From Ruegeria sp. SCSIO 43209 (GTDB lineage Bacteria > Pseudomonadota > Alphaproteobacteria > Rhodobacterales > Rhodobacteraceae): a DNA stretch of 64,000 nt. The notes under the pieces were generated by a model. That model searched no databases. It saw nothing but the letters and a program-made list of their open reading frames with translations, and was not told the origin of the DNA. The stretch lies in assembly GCF_019904295.1 (NCBI RefSeq), contig NZ_CP065359.1, forward strand, positions 335,001 to 399,000. Direction: 5' to 3'. The position numbers and the translations under genes are program-made. Positions 1 through 10,504 of this stretch are shown here, one piece after another (position 1 is the stretch's first letter; every line of letters starts with the position of its first letter).

Positions 1-2706
<2,706 letters not shown>

Positions 2707-2891
2707 TGATCCAGTAATGGAAAGACAAGACCAAAGCATACACACCTTGAGTTGGATAACGTCGCAGCGTCAAGCCGCGATGTTGGTTGATTATATAACC
2801 GAGTGGCAACGCGCCTTTTGCAAGCAAAAGACGCTGCCTGCCACCTCGTCGCTTTCCTGCAACGCAGGAAAGTCGACATGGGCTTTTCCTC
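2707..2891 (+). other. 23S-5S transcribed spacer with two processing hairpins
   Basis: No tRNA lies in this spacer. Two hairpins are visible: GCG-c-CTTTTG / CAAAAG-a-CGC with loop CAAG (2811-2834), and a perfect 9-bp stem CTTTCCTGC / GCAGGAAAG with a 3-nt loop (2852-2872). At the end, TGGGCTTTT (2879-2887) pairs exactly with AAAAGCCCA (3014-3022) on the other side of the 5S gene, which makes the usual precursor stem that brings the 5S ends together for RNase processing. Confidence 0.7.
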
Positions 2892-3009
2892 GGTTTGGTG
2901 GTCATAGCGCAAGTGAAACACCCGGTCCCATCCCGAACCCGGAAGTTAAGCACTGCCGCGCCAATGGTACTTGGGCTTAAGCCCCGGGAGAGTAGGTCAC
3001 CGCCAAACC
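2892..3009 (+). rRNA. 5S ribosomal RNA
   Basis: Complete 5S rRNA. The terminal helix GGTTTGG / CCAAACC closes the molecule. The conserved blocks CCCATCCCGAAC, GTTAAG, CGCCAATGGTAC and GGGAGAGTAGGTC are all in order, as in other alphaproteobacteria. The ends are set by the terminal helix and could be off by one or two bases. It is flanked by a longer precursor stem. Confidence 0.95.
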
Positions 3010-3055
3010 TAGAAAAAGCCCACATCTCTCTAACACGATGAAAAGAACACTACCC

Positions 3056-3119
3056 GGTCTCAAGTAGCCGAATAGGCGATAGACCAACACAAGACCTCAA
3101 GTAGCGTAAGCGATAGGTC
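3056..3119 (+). repeat. Two tandem covarying hairpins before tRNA-fMet
   Basis: Two related units follow one another: GGTCTCAAGTAGCC...GGCGATAGACC (3056-3085) and GACCTCAAGTAGCG...CGATAGGTC (3093-3119). Each closes with a 5-bp stem (GGTCT/AGACC and GACCT/AGGTC). The two stems differ in sequence but keep pairing, which suggests that RNA structure is maintained. They probably serve rRNA-operon processing or arose by duplication of a processing site. Confidence 0.55.
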
Positions 3120-3130
3120 ACTTAAAGTGT

Positions 3131-3207
<77 letters not shown>

Positions 3208-3279
3208 ACTTTAGAAAATCCCAGAGCAGCCCGCGCAGACTACAAACAGTCCACCGGACCGTTCGATTAACGATCAAAC

Positions 3280-3333
3280 CTCGTCAGGCTCATAACCTGA
3301 AACTCAGAGGTTCAAATCCTACTCCCGCAAACA
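3280..3333 (+). pseudogene. Truncated tRNA-fMet copy (3' part only)
   Basis: The stretch repeats the intact tRNA-fMet from the end of the D-arm onward. It has CTCGTCAGGCTCATAACCTGAA (anticodon arm with CAT, identical), a degenerate variable loop, the T-arm AGGTTCAAATCCT and the acceptor strand CTCCCGCAA, followed by ACA instead of CCA. The 5' acceptor strand and most of the D-arm are missing and the T-stem differs. It cannot fold as a full tRNA, so it is read as a remnant of a duplicated fMet gene. Confidence 0.8.
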
Positions 3334-3364
3334 AAAAACACCGTGCAACATCAGATGTTTACGC

Positions 3365-3386
3365 ACCGCCCTAGGGCGGTTTTGTT
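3365..3386 (+). terminator. Palindromic terminator of the rRNA operon
   Basis: A perfect 16-nt palindrome, ACCGCC-CTAG-GGCGGT, is followed directly by TTTTGTT. It is a compact rho-independent terminator just after the tRNA remnant, where the rRNA transcript should end. Confidence 0.8.
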
Positions 3387-3934
3387 CATTCTGGGACGCC
3401 CCCAAAGTAAGCAAATCCGCAAGTTCCCCAACAAGTTTAATCGCATACTTCCGTTCTTTGGGGACCTACTGGGTCTCCGACAGAAGGCAGCGGATGATCG
3501 CCATCACCTCGGCTTTTGTGTATAGATCATTCAACGCTTCTTTTCAAAGTTAACTTGATGATTGGCGATGACTGGAGGCAGCTGTTGGGACGAAAGCGGT
3601 TAAGTGTCATTCATTAAACGCTATAGGTCAAAACCAGCCAATCCGGTTCGATGTCTGCTGCAGATACTGACGTTTACTGGAACTCCAATCTGAGAATGGC
3701 AACCTTTCAAACTGCCTATTCGAAGCGGTCTAAGTACTTTTTCGATTTGTCAAATTTTGTGTTGAAGGAACCCTTATCAAAGGTCTGAGACGGCATCGGC
3801 GCAGATGGTAAGCCGGCAAAGACTACGTTTCACACGACCAAGTTACTCGCAGCAAGCCAAAGCGTTACGGAAAAAGCAAGAAAACGTAGATGAAGTAACA
3901 TAAAGCTTGCTGCGAATCGATGAGAGGCTTATTA
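3387..3934. other. Gene-free stretch between rRNA operon and paa operon
   Basis: About 550 bases with no credible gene. The short open frames lack ribosome-binding sites and have no recognisable protein. The base composition is richer in A/T than the flanks, especially 3730-3930. It presumably holds the promoter of the thiolase-paaABCDE operon near its right end. I see no IS ends, tRNA or repeat array. Confidence 0.6.
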
Positions 3935-3950
3935 ACCGACCTATCGGTCA
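3935..3950. promoter_or_regulatory. Candidate TetR-type operator, paa site 1
   Basis: ACCGACCTATCGGTCA, with inverted half-sites ACCGA and TCGGT, lies 38 bases before the thiolase start codon. The same 16-bp pattern occurs twice more in this window, at two other paa promoter regions, and is absent from the other promoters I read. A TetR-family gene lies in the adjacent paaK operon, so it is the likely binder. Confidence 0.65.
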
Positions 3951-3987
3951 CTTAATGATGTGAATTCAAATTCGGAGTAATCGACCT

Positions 3988-5190
3988 ATGGACGCCTTTA
4001 TCTGCGACGCCCAGCGCACCCCGATCGGACGATATGGTGGTGGACTAAGCCAGGTGCGCACAGATGATCTTGCCGCCCTGCCAATCGCTTCGCTTGTCGC
4101 GCGTAACCCACAGGTGGATTGGTCCAGTCTGGACGACGTGATTTATGGCGATGCGAACCAAGCCGGTGAAAGCAACCGCAATGTGGCGCGGATGGCGGCG
4201 TTGCTGGCAGGGCTGCCGGTGGATGTACCGGGAACGACAATCAATCGGCTCTGCGCGTCTGGCATGGATGCGGTGGGCATGGCTGCGCGCGCCATCAAGG
4301 CTGGGGATTATGACATGGCGATCGCGGGTGGGGTCGAAAGCATGTCGCGTGCGCCATTTGTGATGCCCAAGGCAACATCCGCCTTTACTCGTGCCAATGC
4401 CGTTTACGACACCACGATCGGCTGGCGCTTTGTGAACCCGAAAATGGAAAAGGAATTTGGTATCGACTCGATGCCCGAAACAGCGGATAACGTAGCGGCA
4501 GCTTATGGTATCAGTCGCTCCGATCAGGACGCGTTTGCCGAACGCAGCCAGGCCCGCTGGGCCGCGGCGCACCAGACCGGGGTGTTTCAGGAGGAGATCA
4601 CCCCGGTCACAATCCCCCAGCGCAAAGGTGACCCGGTAGTGGTCGACACCGACGAGCACCCACGTCCGGGGACTACAGCAGAGAAACTGTCTAGCCTAAA
4701 GGGCATCAACGGGGTGGACAAGACTGTGACCGCCGGAAACGCCTCGGGTGTTAACGACGGCGCGGCGGCGATCCTGATGGCGAATGAATCTGCTGCGGCA
4801 AAGAACGATCTGATCCCGATTGCCCGTGTGGTTGGCATGTCCGTTGCTGGGGTGGAGCCGCGCGTGATGGGCATCGGCCCGGTTCCAGCCAGCCGTAAGG
4901 TGCTTGCACGGGCTGGGCTCAGCATTGATCAGATGGATGTGATAGAATTGAACGAGGCGTTTGCCTCGCAGGGCCTAGCCACGCTGCGCGAACTCGGGGT
5001 GCCTGATGATGCGCCGCATGTGAACCCTAATGGCGGGGCAATCGCCATTGGCCACCCGCTTGGAATGAGCGGTGCGCGGCTAGTGATGACTGCTGCCTAT
5101 CAACTGCGCCGCACCGGAGGCCGCTACGCGCTCTGTACCATGTGTGTCGGGGTAGGGCAGGGTGCCGCACTTATTCTTGAACGTGTGTAA
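3988..5190 (+). CDS. paaJ: 3-oxoadipyl-CoA/3-oxo-5,6-dehydrosuberyl-CoA thiolase
   Basis: Thiolase of 400 residues, the normal family length. It cleaves 3-oxoadipyl-CoA (and, in the phenylacetate route, 3-oxo-5,6-dehydrosuberyl-CoA) with CoA to acetyl-CoA plus a shortened acyl-CoA. The acylated cysteine is Cys89 in [11 protein letters not shown]. The other catalytic residues are His356 in [11 protein letters not shown] and Cys386 in [16 protein letters not shown] ribosome-binding site precedes the ATG. It is the first gene of the paa operon, 15 bases before paaA, and is preceded by a TetR-type palindrome. A PcaF function in the beta-ketoadipate pathway is equally possible by sequence; the operon favours PaaJ. 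Confidence 0.92.
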   Translation: MDAFICDAQRTPIGRYGGGLSQVRTDDLAALPIASLVARNPQVDWSSLDDVIYGDANQAGESNRNVARMAALLAGLPVDVPGTTINRLCASGMDAVGMAARAIKAGDYDMAIAGGVESMSRAPFVMPKATSAFTRANAVYDTTIGWRFVNPKMEKEFGIDSMPETADNVAAAYGISRSDQDAFAERSQARWAAAHQTGVFQEEITPVTIPQRKGDPVVVDTDEHPRPGTTAEKLSSLKGINGVDKTVTAGNASGVNDGAAAILMANESAAAKNDLIPIARVVGMSVAGVEPRVMGIGPVPASRKVLARAGLSIDQMDVIELNEAFASQGLATLRELGVPDDAPHVNPNGGAIAIGHPLGMSGARLVMTAAYQLRRTGGRYALCTMCVGVGQGAALILERV

Positions 5191-5205
5191 GGGAGGAGAC
5201 CTCAC

Positions 5206-6198
5206 ATGTACGCTCAGATGATCAAAACAGCCGGAACAGGCGTGAAATCCCGCGAGGAGATGACCGAGCAGGAACGCGCGTTTCAGGACAAGATCGACGC
5301 CGATATCAAGATCGAGCCCAAGGATTGGATGCCCGACGACTATCGCGCGACACTGATCCGTCAAATTGGCCAGCACGCACATTCTGAAATCGTAGGCCAG
5401 CTGCCCGAAGGAAACTGGATCACCCGAGCGCCAACGCTGGAGCGCAAGGCGATCCTGCTGGCCAAGGTGCAGGATGAGGCCGGGCATGGGCTGTATCTCT
5501 ATTGCGCGGCAGAAACGCTGGGTGTCAGCCGGGATGAGATCACCGAGATGCTGCTGGACGGGCGCATGAAATACTCGTCGATCTTTAACTATCCGACCCT
5601 GAACTGGGCTGATATCGGCGCGGTCGGATGGCTGGTCGATGGCGCTGCGATCATGAACCAGGTTCCGCTGCAGCGGACGTCCTTCGGACCATACTCGCGC
5701 GCAATGATCCGCATCTGCAAAGAAGAGAGCTTTCACCAGCGCCAGGGCTATGATGCGATCCGCAAGATGGCAGAGGGTACGCCAGAGCAGCGTAAGATGG
5801 CGCAGGATGCAATAAATCGACTGTGGTACCCGTCGCTGATGATGTTCGGGCCGTCGGACAAGGAAAGCGTGCATTCGGCGCAATCCATGGCGTGGAAGAT
5901 CAAGATCAACACCAATGACGAGCTGCGCCAGAAATTCGTGGATCAGACCGTGCCTCAGGCCGAATATCTGGGTCTGAGTATCCCTGACCCGGACCTGAAA
6001 TGGAACGAAGAACGGGGCCATTATGATTACACCGACCCGGACTGGTCCGAGTTTTTCGATGTGATCAAGGGCAACGGCCCCTGCAATGTCGACCGGCTGG
6101 CCGCGCGTAACAAGGCGTGGGACGACGGTAAATGGGTTCGCGACGGGCTGCTGGCTCATGCCCGCAAGAAACGCGCCGCAAATCTGGCTGCAGAATAA
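5206..6198 (+). CDS. paaA: 1,2-phenylacetyl-CoA epoxidase, catalytic subunit A
   Basis: Di-iron ferritin-like oxygenase subunit, 330 residues. With PaaB, C and E it converts phenylacetyl-CoA and O2 to the ring 1,2-epoxide in the cytoplasm. The iron ligands can be placed by a constant offset of 19 from E. coli PaaA: Glu61, Glu91 and His94 (DEAGH), Asp145, and Glu174 and His177 (EESFH). All six are present, so it should be active. A GGAGGAG ribosome-binding site precedes the ATG. It is followed 23 bases later by paaB in the same operon. Confidence 0.97.
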   Translation: MYAQMIKTAGTGVKSREEMTEQERAFQDKIDADIKIEPKDWMPDDYRATLIRQIGQHAHSEIVGQLPEGNWITRAPTLERKAILLAKVQDEAGHGLYLYCAAETLGVSRDEITEMLLDGRMKYSSIFNYPTLNWADIGAVGWLVDGAAIMNQVPLQRTSFGPYSRAMIRICKEESFHQRQGYDAIRKMAEGTPEQRKMAQDAINRLWYPSLMMFGPSDKESVHSAQSMAWKIKINTNDELRQKFVDQTVPQAEYLGLSIPDPDLKWNEERGHYDYTDPDWSEFFDVIKGNGPCNVDRLAARNKAWDDGKWVRDGLLAHARKKRAANLAAE

Positions 6199-6221
6199 GA
6201 CTGCCCTGAGGAGGATACCAA

Positions 6222-6506
6222 ATGAACAACGAATGGCCCCTGTGGGAAATCTTCATCCGCGGACAACATGGCATGAGCCACCGCCATGTTGGGTCGTTAC
6301 ACGCCCCGGACGCGGAAATGGCGATCAAGAACGCGCGCGATGTCTACACGCGCCGCAACGAAGGCGTTTCGATCTGGGTGGTTGAGGCCAACAACATCTC
6401 GGCCTCATCGCCCAGCGACAAAGGTCCGCTGTACGAGCCCAGCGAAAGCAAAGTGTACCGCCATCCAACCTTCTTCGATATTCCCGAAGAAGTGGGGGCG
6501 ATGTAA
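6222..6506 (+). CDS. paaB: 1,2-phenylacetyl-CoA epoxidase subunit B
   Basis: Small subunit of the epoxidase, 94 residues, usual length. It starts with the typical WPLWEIFIRGQHGMSHRHVG segment and has the conserved YTRRNEGVSIWVV and DKGPLYEP-like blocks. In the family it has a structural role, linking PaaA-PaaC heterodimers. A GAGGAGG ribosome-binding site precedes the start. Its stop codon shares one base with the start of paaC, so the two are translationally coupled. Confidence 0.96.
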   Translation: MNNEWPLWEIFIRGQHGMSHRHVGSLHAPDAEMAIKNARDVYTRRNEGVSIWVVEANNISASSPSDKGPLYEPSESKVYRHPTFFDIPEEVGAM

Positions 6507-7273
6507 TGAGTGTTCCGGTTTCCAATGACGCTTTGCTGCAGTTTCTGCTTCGGATGGGGGACAATACCCTGATCCTCGGCCATCGCGTCAGCGAATGGTG
6601 CGGTCATGCGCCTGTGCTGGAGGAAGACATCGCGCTGGCCAATACCGCGCTGGACCTGATCGGTCAGACTCAGATGTGGCTGGGTCTTGCGGGTGAGATC
6701 GACGGCGGAAAATCCGCCGATGATCTGGCCTTTCTGCGAGATGCCTGGGATTTCCGCAATGTGCTGCTGGTCGAAGTGCCGAACGGCGACTTCGGCCGCA
6801 CGCTGATGCGTCAGTTCCTGTTCGATGCGTGGCATTCGATCATGCTGGGGCGTCTGATGACATCCTCTGACGACCGGGTCGCGGCGATTGCCGCCAAGGC
6901 CAGCAAAGAAGTTAGCTATCACCTCGAACGCTCGGGCGACACGGTTGTGGGCCTCGGCGACGGGACCGAGGAAAGTCATGCCCGCATGCAAGAGGCGCTG
7001 GACTATCTCTGGCCATATGTCGGCGAGATGTTTGCCAGTGACGATGTTGATGCAGAAATGGTTACGGCGAGGATTGCCCCGAACCCGGCAGATCTGCGCG
7101 CAGAATATGACGCTCTGATCGAGCGTGTGCTGTCCGAGGCGACACTAACCATTCCCGAAAGCCGCTTTGCCCATAAGGGCGGGCGCGACGGTCGCATGCA
7201 TACCGAGCATCTGGGCCATCTTCTGACACAGATGCAGTGGTTGCAGCGCGCATATCCCGGCGCGAAGTGGTAA
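6506..7273 (+). CDS. paaC: 1,2-phenylacetyl-CoA epoxidase subunit C
   Basis: Structural ferritin-like partner of PaaA, 255 residues. Conserved segments are EEDIALANTALDLIGQ near residue 39, the FLFDAWHSIM helix and KEVSYHLERSGDTVV, all usual for PaaC. In the family this subunit has lost a functional di-iron site and stabilises PaaA. It overlaps paaB by one base and is followed 6 bases later by paaD. Confidence 0.95.
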   Translation: MSVPVSNDALLQFLLRMGDNTLILGHRVSEWCGHAPVLEEDIALANTALDLIGQTQMWLGLAGEIDGGKSADDLAFLRDAWDFRNVLLVEVPNGDFGRTLMRQFLFDAWHSIMLGRLMTSSDDRVAAIAAKASKEVSYHLERSGDTVVGLGDGTEESHARMQEALDYLWPYVGEMFASDDVDAEMVTARIAPNPADLRAEYDALIERVLSEATLTIPESRFAHKGGRDGRMHTEHLGHLLTQMQWLQRAYPGAKW

Positions 7274-7279
7274 GGATCA

Positions 7280-7738
7280 ATGCGGGCTTCAACGGATCAG
7301 GTGTGGGAATGGCTGGACGCTGTACCAGACCCTGAGATTCCGGTGATCTCGGTCGTCGATCTGGGCATTGTACGCGATGTGCGATGGGATGATGACACTC
7401 TGACGGTTACCGTCACGCCGACCTATTCAGGCTGCCCGGCGACCTCGGTCATCAGCATGGATATCGAAACTGCGCTGCGTGATCATGGAATCGACGATCT
7501 GCGGATCGAGACAAGTATCGCACCGGCTTGGACCACCGATTGGCTCAGCGACAAGGGCCGTGCTCGGCTCGAGGATTACGGCATCGCCCCGCCGCAGCCT
7601 GCAGGTGGACCTGAACGCTGCCCACATTGCGGTAGCAAGGCGGTTGAAAAGGTCAGCCAGTTTGGCTCGACCCCTTGCAAGGCCCATTGGCGCTGCACCG
7701 ACTGCCTGGAACCTTTTGACTATTTCAAGTGCATCTGA
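7280..7738 (+). CDS. paaD: PaaD, MIP18-type maturation factor for the epoxidase
   Basis: 152 residues. An N-terminal DUF59/MIP18 domain carries the conserved Cys52 in YSGCPATSV. A C-terminal zinc-ribbon-like tail has Cys114, Cys117, Cys139 and Cys142. In the family PaaD is needed for epoxidase activity in vivo, probably through iron-sulfur or di-iron maturation, and is not part of the catalytic complex. A TAAGGA ribosome-binding site overlaps the end of paaC. Confidence 0.94.
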   Translation: MRASTDQVWEWLDAVPDPEIPVISVVDLGIVRDVRWDDDTLTVTVTPTYSGCPATSVISMDIETALRDHGIDDLRIETSIAPAWTTDWLSDKGRARLEDYGIAPPQPAGGPERCPHCGSKAVEKVSQFGSTPCKAHWRCTDCLEPFDYFKCI

Positions 7739-7752
7739 GGGAGGATCACCGG

Positions 7753-8826
7753 ATGGCACGCTTTCATGATCTGGAAGTTACCGATGTTCACAAAACCATC
7801 CGCGATGCGGTGGTCGTGACGCTGAAACCTGTAAACGGTTCAGCCGATGAATTCGACTTTACCCAAGGCCAGTACCTGACCTTCCGCCGCGATTTCGATG
7901 GGGAAGAACTGCGCCGGTCCTATTCGATCTGCGCGGGCAAGGATGAGGGCATTCTGCAGGTGGGGATCAAGCGCGTGGATGGCGGCGCATTCTCGACCTG
8001 GGCCAACTCCGATCTAAAGGTGGGCGATACGGTGCAGGCGATGCCGCCGATGGGTAGCTTTTACACCGCAATCGATCCCTCCGCCGAAAAGCATTATCTG
8101 GGCTTTGCGGGTGGGTCGGGCATCACGCCGGTTCTCTCGATCCTGAAGACGACGCTTGCCCGAGAACCACATTCGCGGTTCACATTAATATATGCCAACA
8201 AGGGCGTGAACACGATCATGTTCCGAGAGGAGCTTGAGGACCTCAAGAACCTCTATATGGGGCGTCTGAACGTGATCCATATTCTGGAAACAGACGCGCA
8301 GGAAATCGAGCTTTTTACAGGTCTGGTCACGCAAGACAAATGTGCCGAACTTTTTGAACACTGGATCGATATTGAGAACGTCGACACGGCTTTTATCTGC
8401 GGCCCCGAGCCGATGATGCTGGGCATTGCCTCAGCCCTGCGGGCGCATGGGCTGAACGACGGGCAGATCAAGTTTGAACTCTTCGCCAGCGCTCAACCCG
8501 GTCGGGTCAAGCGCAAAGTGAGCGGGGCGGACACGGCATCTCAGGACAACCAGACCAAAACATCAATCACCATGGACGGGGCAACGCAAACGATCACCAT
8601 GCCGAAGGATCAATCGATTCTCGATGCCGCGTTGGAGAATGCGATGGACGCGCCTTACGCCTGTAAGGCCGGGGTCTGTTCAACCTGCCGCTGCCGGGTG
8701 CTTGAGGGCGAGGTCGAGATGGTCGCCAATCACGCATTGGAAGACTACGAAGTCGAGAAAGGATACGTCCTGAGCTGTCAGGCCTATCCGCTGACCGACA
8801 CTGTAGTCGTGGACTACGATCAGTAG
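7753..8826 (+). CDS. paaE: 1,2-phenylacetyl-CoA epoxidase reductase subunit E
   Basis: Electron-transfer subunit, 357 residues. The order is an FAD domain (RRSYSICAG near residue 55), an NAD(P)-binding domain (GFAGGSGITPVLS) and a C-terminal plant-type 2Fe-2S ferredoxin with Cys304, Cys309, Cys312 and Cys342. It passes electrons from NADPH to the PaaA di-iron centre. A longer frame begins inside paaD, but GGGAGGATC lies just before the ATG used here and the protein then starts MARFHDLEV as in other PaaE proteins. It is followed 9 bases later by an unusual PaaA/PaaC-like gene. Confidence 0.95.
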   Translation: MARFHDLEVTDVHKTIRDAVVVTLKPVNGSADEFDFTQGQYLTFRRDFDGEELRRSYSICAGKDEGILQVGIKRVDGGAFSTWANSDLKVGDTVQAMPPMGSFYTAIDPSAEKHYLGFAGGSGITPVLSILKTTLAREPHSRFTLIYANKGVNTIMFREELEDLKNLYMGRLNVIHILETDAQEIELFTGLVTQDKCAELFEHWIDIENVDTAFICGPEPMMLGIASALRAHGLNDGQIKFELFASAQPGRVKRKVSGADTASQDNQTKTSITMDGATQTITMPKDQSILDAALENAMDAPYACKAGVCSTCRCRVLEGEVEMVANHALEDYEVEKGYVLSCQAYPLTDTVVVDYDQ

Positions 8827-8835
8827 ACGGAGGGA

Positions 8836-9597
8836 ATGATGGCTGAAGACATGACAATCGAGAGCTATTTGGCAGCGGGTGGTGTCCTGAGTAATCCAAC
8901 CAACGTGCCTCCGCGCTATCGTGCAGAGCTCATGAAACTGATGGCGACCTTCGTGGACAGCGAACTGGCCGGCGCAGCGGGCTTTGCCGACATCATAAAT
9001 CTGGGCCCGGGCATCAAGGAACGCATCGCGGCGGCCAAGATTGTGCTGGAAAAGACCGACAACGCAGATCGTGTCCTGAAAATCATGGGCGAGTTCGGAG
9101 CCAACACTGACCGCTATGCAAATCACCATCCCTGGACCACACGTCTGGATCGTGATGCGGATATCCGGGCTACGCGGTCCGAACACGACATGCGCCTTGC
9201 TGTATTCAACTATCCGATCGAAGGATGGGAAGATGCCGTGGTTATGAACCTGCTGATGAGCCTGGCGGTTGACGTCCAACTGGCTCAGTTTTCGCAGATA
9301 TCCTATCAGCCTCTGGCCGAGGCCTTCCGCGAGATTTCCCCGATCGAGGCGCGCCATGGGGAGCTTGCGCTTGAGGGTGCGGGCAAGCTGATCGAACAGG
9401 GAAAGGCTGCAGAAATGCAAGCGTCGGTCGACTATTGGTGGCCCCGGGTCGCGGCAAGTTTTGGGGCGGGCACAGCCGAGAAAACCGAAACGCTCCGCAA
9501 GCTGGGGCTGCGGCAATTAACCGGGATTGAGATGAAAGATCAGTGGACAGTAAAAGCGACCGAACAGGTCGAAAAGCTGGGACTTGAAGTACCCTAG
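8836..9597 (+). CDS. Extra PaaA/PaaC-like ferritin-like protein of the paa operon
   Basis: 253 residues, related to PaaA and PaaC but not equal to either. The family's ligand pattern can be followed: Glu43 (DSELAG), Glu72 with Asp75 where PaaA has a histidine (EKTD instead of EAGH), Asp133 (EGWEDAVVMN), then Glu171 and His174 (EARH). Five of six PaaA iron ligands are kept and the sixth is a carboxylate, so metal binding is plausible. It is the last gene of the operon, 9 bases after paaE, with ribosome-binding site GAGGGA and two adjacent ATG codons. Its function is unknown: it may be an accessory subunit or a second oxygenase component. Confidence 0.8.
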   Translation: MMAEDMTIESYLAAGGVLSNPTNVPPRYRAELMKLMATFVDSELAGAAGFADIINLGPGIKERIAAAKIVLEKTDNADRVLKIMGEFGANTDRYANHHPWTTRLDRDADIRATRSEHDMRLAVFNYPIEGWEDAVVMNLLMSLAVDVQLAQFSQISYQPLAEAFREISPIEARHGELALEGAGKLIEQGKAAEMQASVDYWWPRVAASFGAGTAEKTETLRKLGLRQLTGIEMKDQWTVKATEQVEKLGLEVP

Positions 9598-9600
9598 CTT

Positions 9601-9816
9601 TCAAGGTTGGCGTTTACGGCTCAACAACCCATACTTCACGGCCAATCCGCGAAGCGTGCGACGCTTTCGCCGATCTTTCTTCAATGACTGCTGGGCTTTA
9701 GCACCACATTTCCGATTGAACTCAAAAACGTCAATCACCCGCTCGGCGCAGCCACAGGCTTCGCCCAGACCTACTTTGGCGAAATAGAATTTGTCGAAAC
9801 GATCAGGGCGTTGCAT
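9601..9816 (-). CDS. Small basic hypothetical protein
   Basis: A 71-residue frame, convergent with the paa operon. I do not recognise it. It is lysine/arginine-rich (KKDRRKRR near residue 46) and has two cysteines in ACGC and another at CG. The support for a real gene is a very good GGCGGAGG ribosome-binding site 7 bases before the ATG. It could equally be a remnant of a larger gene. The + strand frame over the same bases has no comparable start. Confidence 0.4.
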   Translation of the reverse strand: MQRPDRFDKFYFAKVGLGEACGCAERVIDVFEFNRKCGAKAQQSLKKDRRKRRTLRGLAVKYGLLSRKRQP

Positions 9817-9885
9817 GGGTAACCTCCGCCCTTATTGAACCTCATCCTGACCGAAGAGCCAAATCAACTCTGTGCCAACAAGGGT

Positions 9886-10482
9886 TCAAAGGCCATCAAC
9901 ACCTGATAATGTCAGATTGCTTACCAACGCGGCGTAATCGCTGCGCGCGTCGGCATCCGCCCCGGCATTCCACATGTAGAACCAGTTCAACATTCCGAAA
10001 ACGGACATGGTCGTGGCCCGAAGCTTGGCCGCATCATCCTTGAAAGTTGCAGGCGAGATGCTGGCGATGATGTCACTGACGAACACCACCAGATCCCTCT
10101 GATAGCTACGCAGCAGATTCTGCTGCTCTTCGGGCAATGCGGACATGCCGCTGGTTTGCACGCGATGCTCATCATCCACGCCTTGATAGGCCAGTAGGAT
10201 TTCCCGCACCACCCGTTTCAAGCGATCCGCGGGTTCCATCCCGTCAAGGTCCAAGCCGCAAACCTGGTCACGCAATTGCAGCAGGTAACTGTCGAGAATA
10301 TCAAACAGAATGGCGTCCTTGCTGTCGTAGTAGTGATAAATATTGGCCTTGGATATCCCGCACTCCCGCGCCAGCTGAGACATTGACGCCCGATCAAATC
10401 CTTCCTGCGCGAAGACGCGGGCGGCGCATTTTAGGATGCGAGTTCGTTTATGGTCGTGGTCTTTTGCTATCGTGCGCGCCAA
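9886..10482 (-). CDS. paaR: TetR-family regulator of the paa genes
   Basis: About 198 residues, with the N-terminal TetR helix-turn-helix: RILKCAARVFAQEGF, then MSQLARECGISKANIYHYY. In several proteobacteria a TetR-type PaaR encoded beside paaK represses the phenylacetate genes and is released by phenylacetyl-CoA. It follows paaK by 22 bases in the same operon. The likely start is a TTG with GGAGGG 7 bases upstream. A longer TTG-initiated frame would overlap paaK and has no better site. Candidate operators lie at three paa promoters. Confidence 0.85.
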   Translation of the reverse strand: MARTIAKDHDHKRTRILKCAARVFAQEGFDRASMSQLARECGISKANIYHYYDSKDAILFDILDSYLLQLRDQVCGLDLDGMEPADRLKRVVREILLAYQGVDDEHRVQTSGMSALPEEQQNLLRSYQRDLVVFVSDIIASISPATFKDDAAKLRATTMSVFGMLNWFYMWNAGADADARSDYAALVSNLTLSGVDGL

Positions 10483-10504
10483 ATCCTGACCCTCCGTCTG
10501 TCGC

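Noticed and set aside
3280..3333. A second functional tRNA-fMet
   Set aside because: The 5' acceptor strand and D-arm are missing and the 3' end lacks CCA, so it was called a remnant.
3343..3525. A 60-residue frame spanning the rRNA terminator
   Set aside because: It begins before the terminator, has no ribosome-binding site and resembles no protein.
7729..7752. A longer paaE start overlapping paaD
   Set aside because: The ribosome-binding site GGGAGG lies after this point and the shorter protein matches the family N-terminus.
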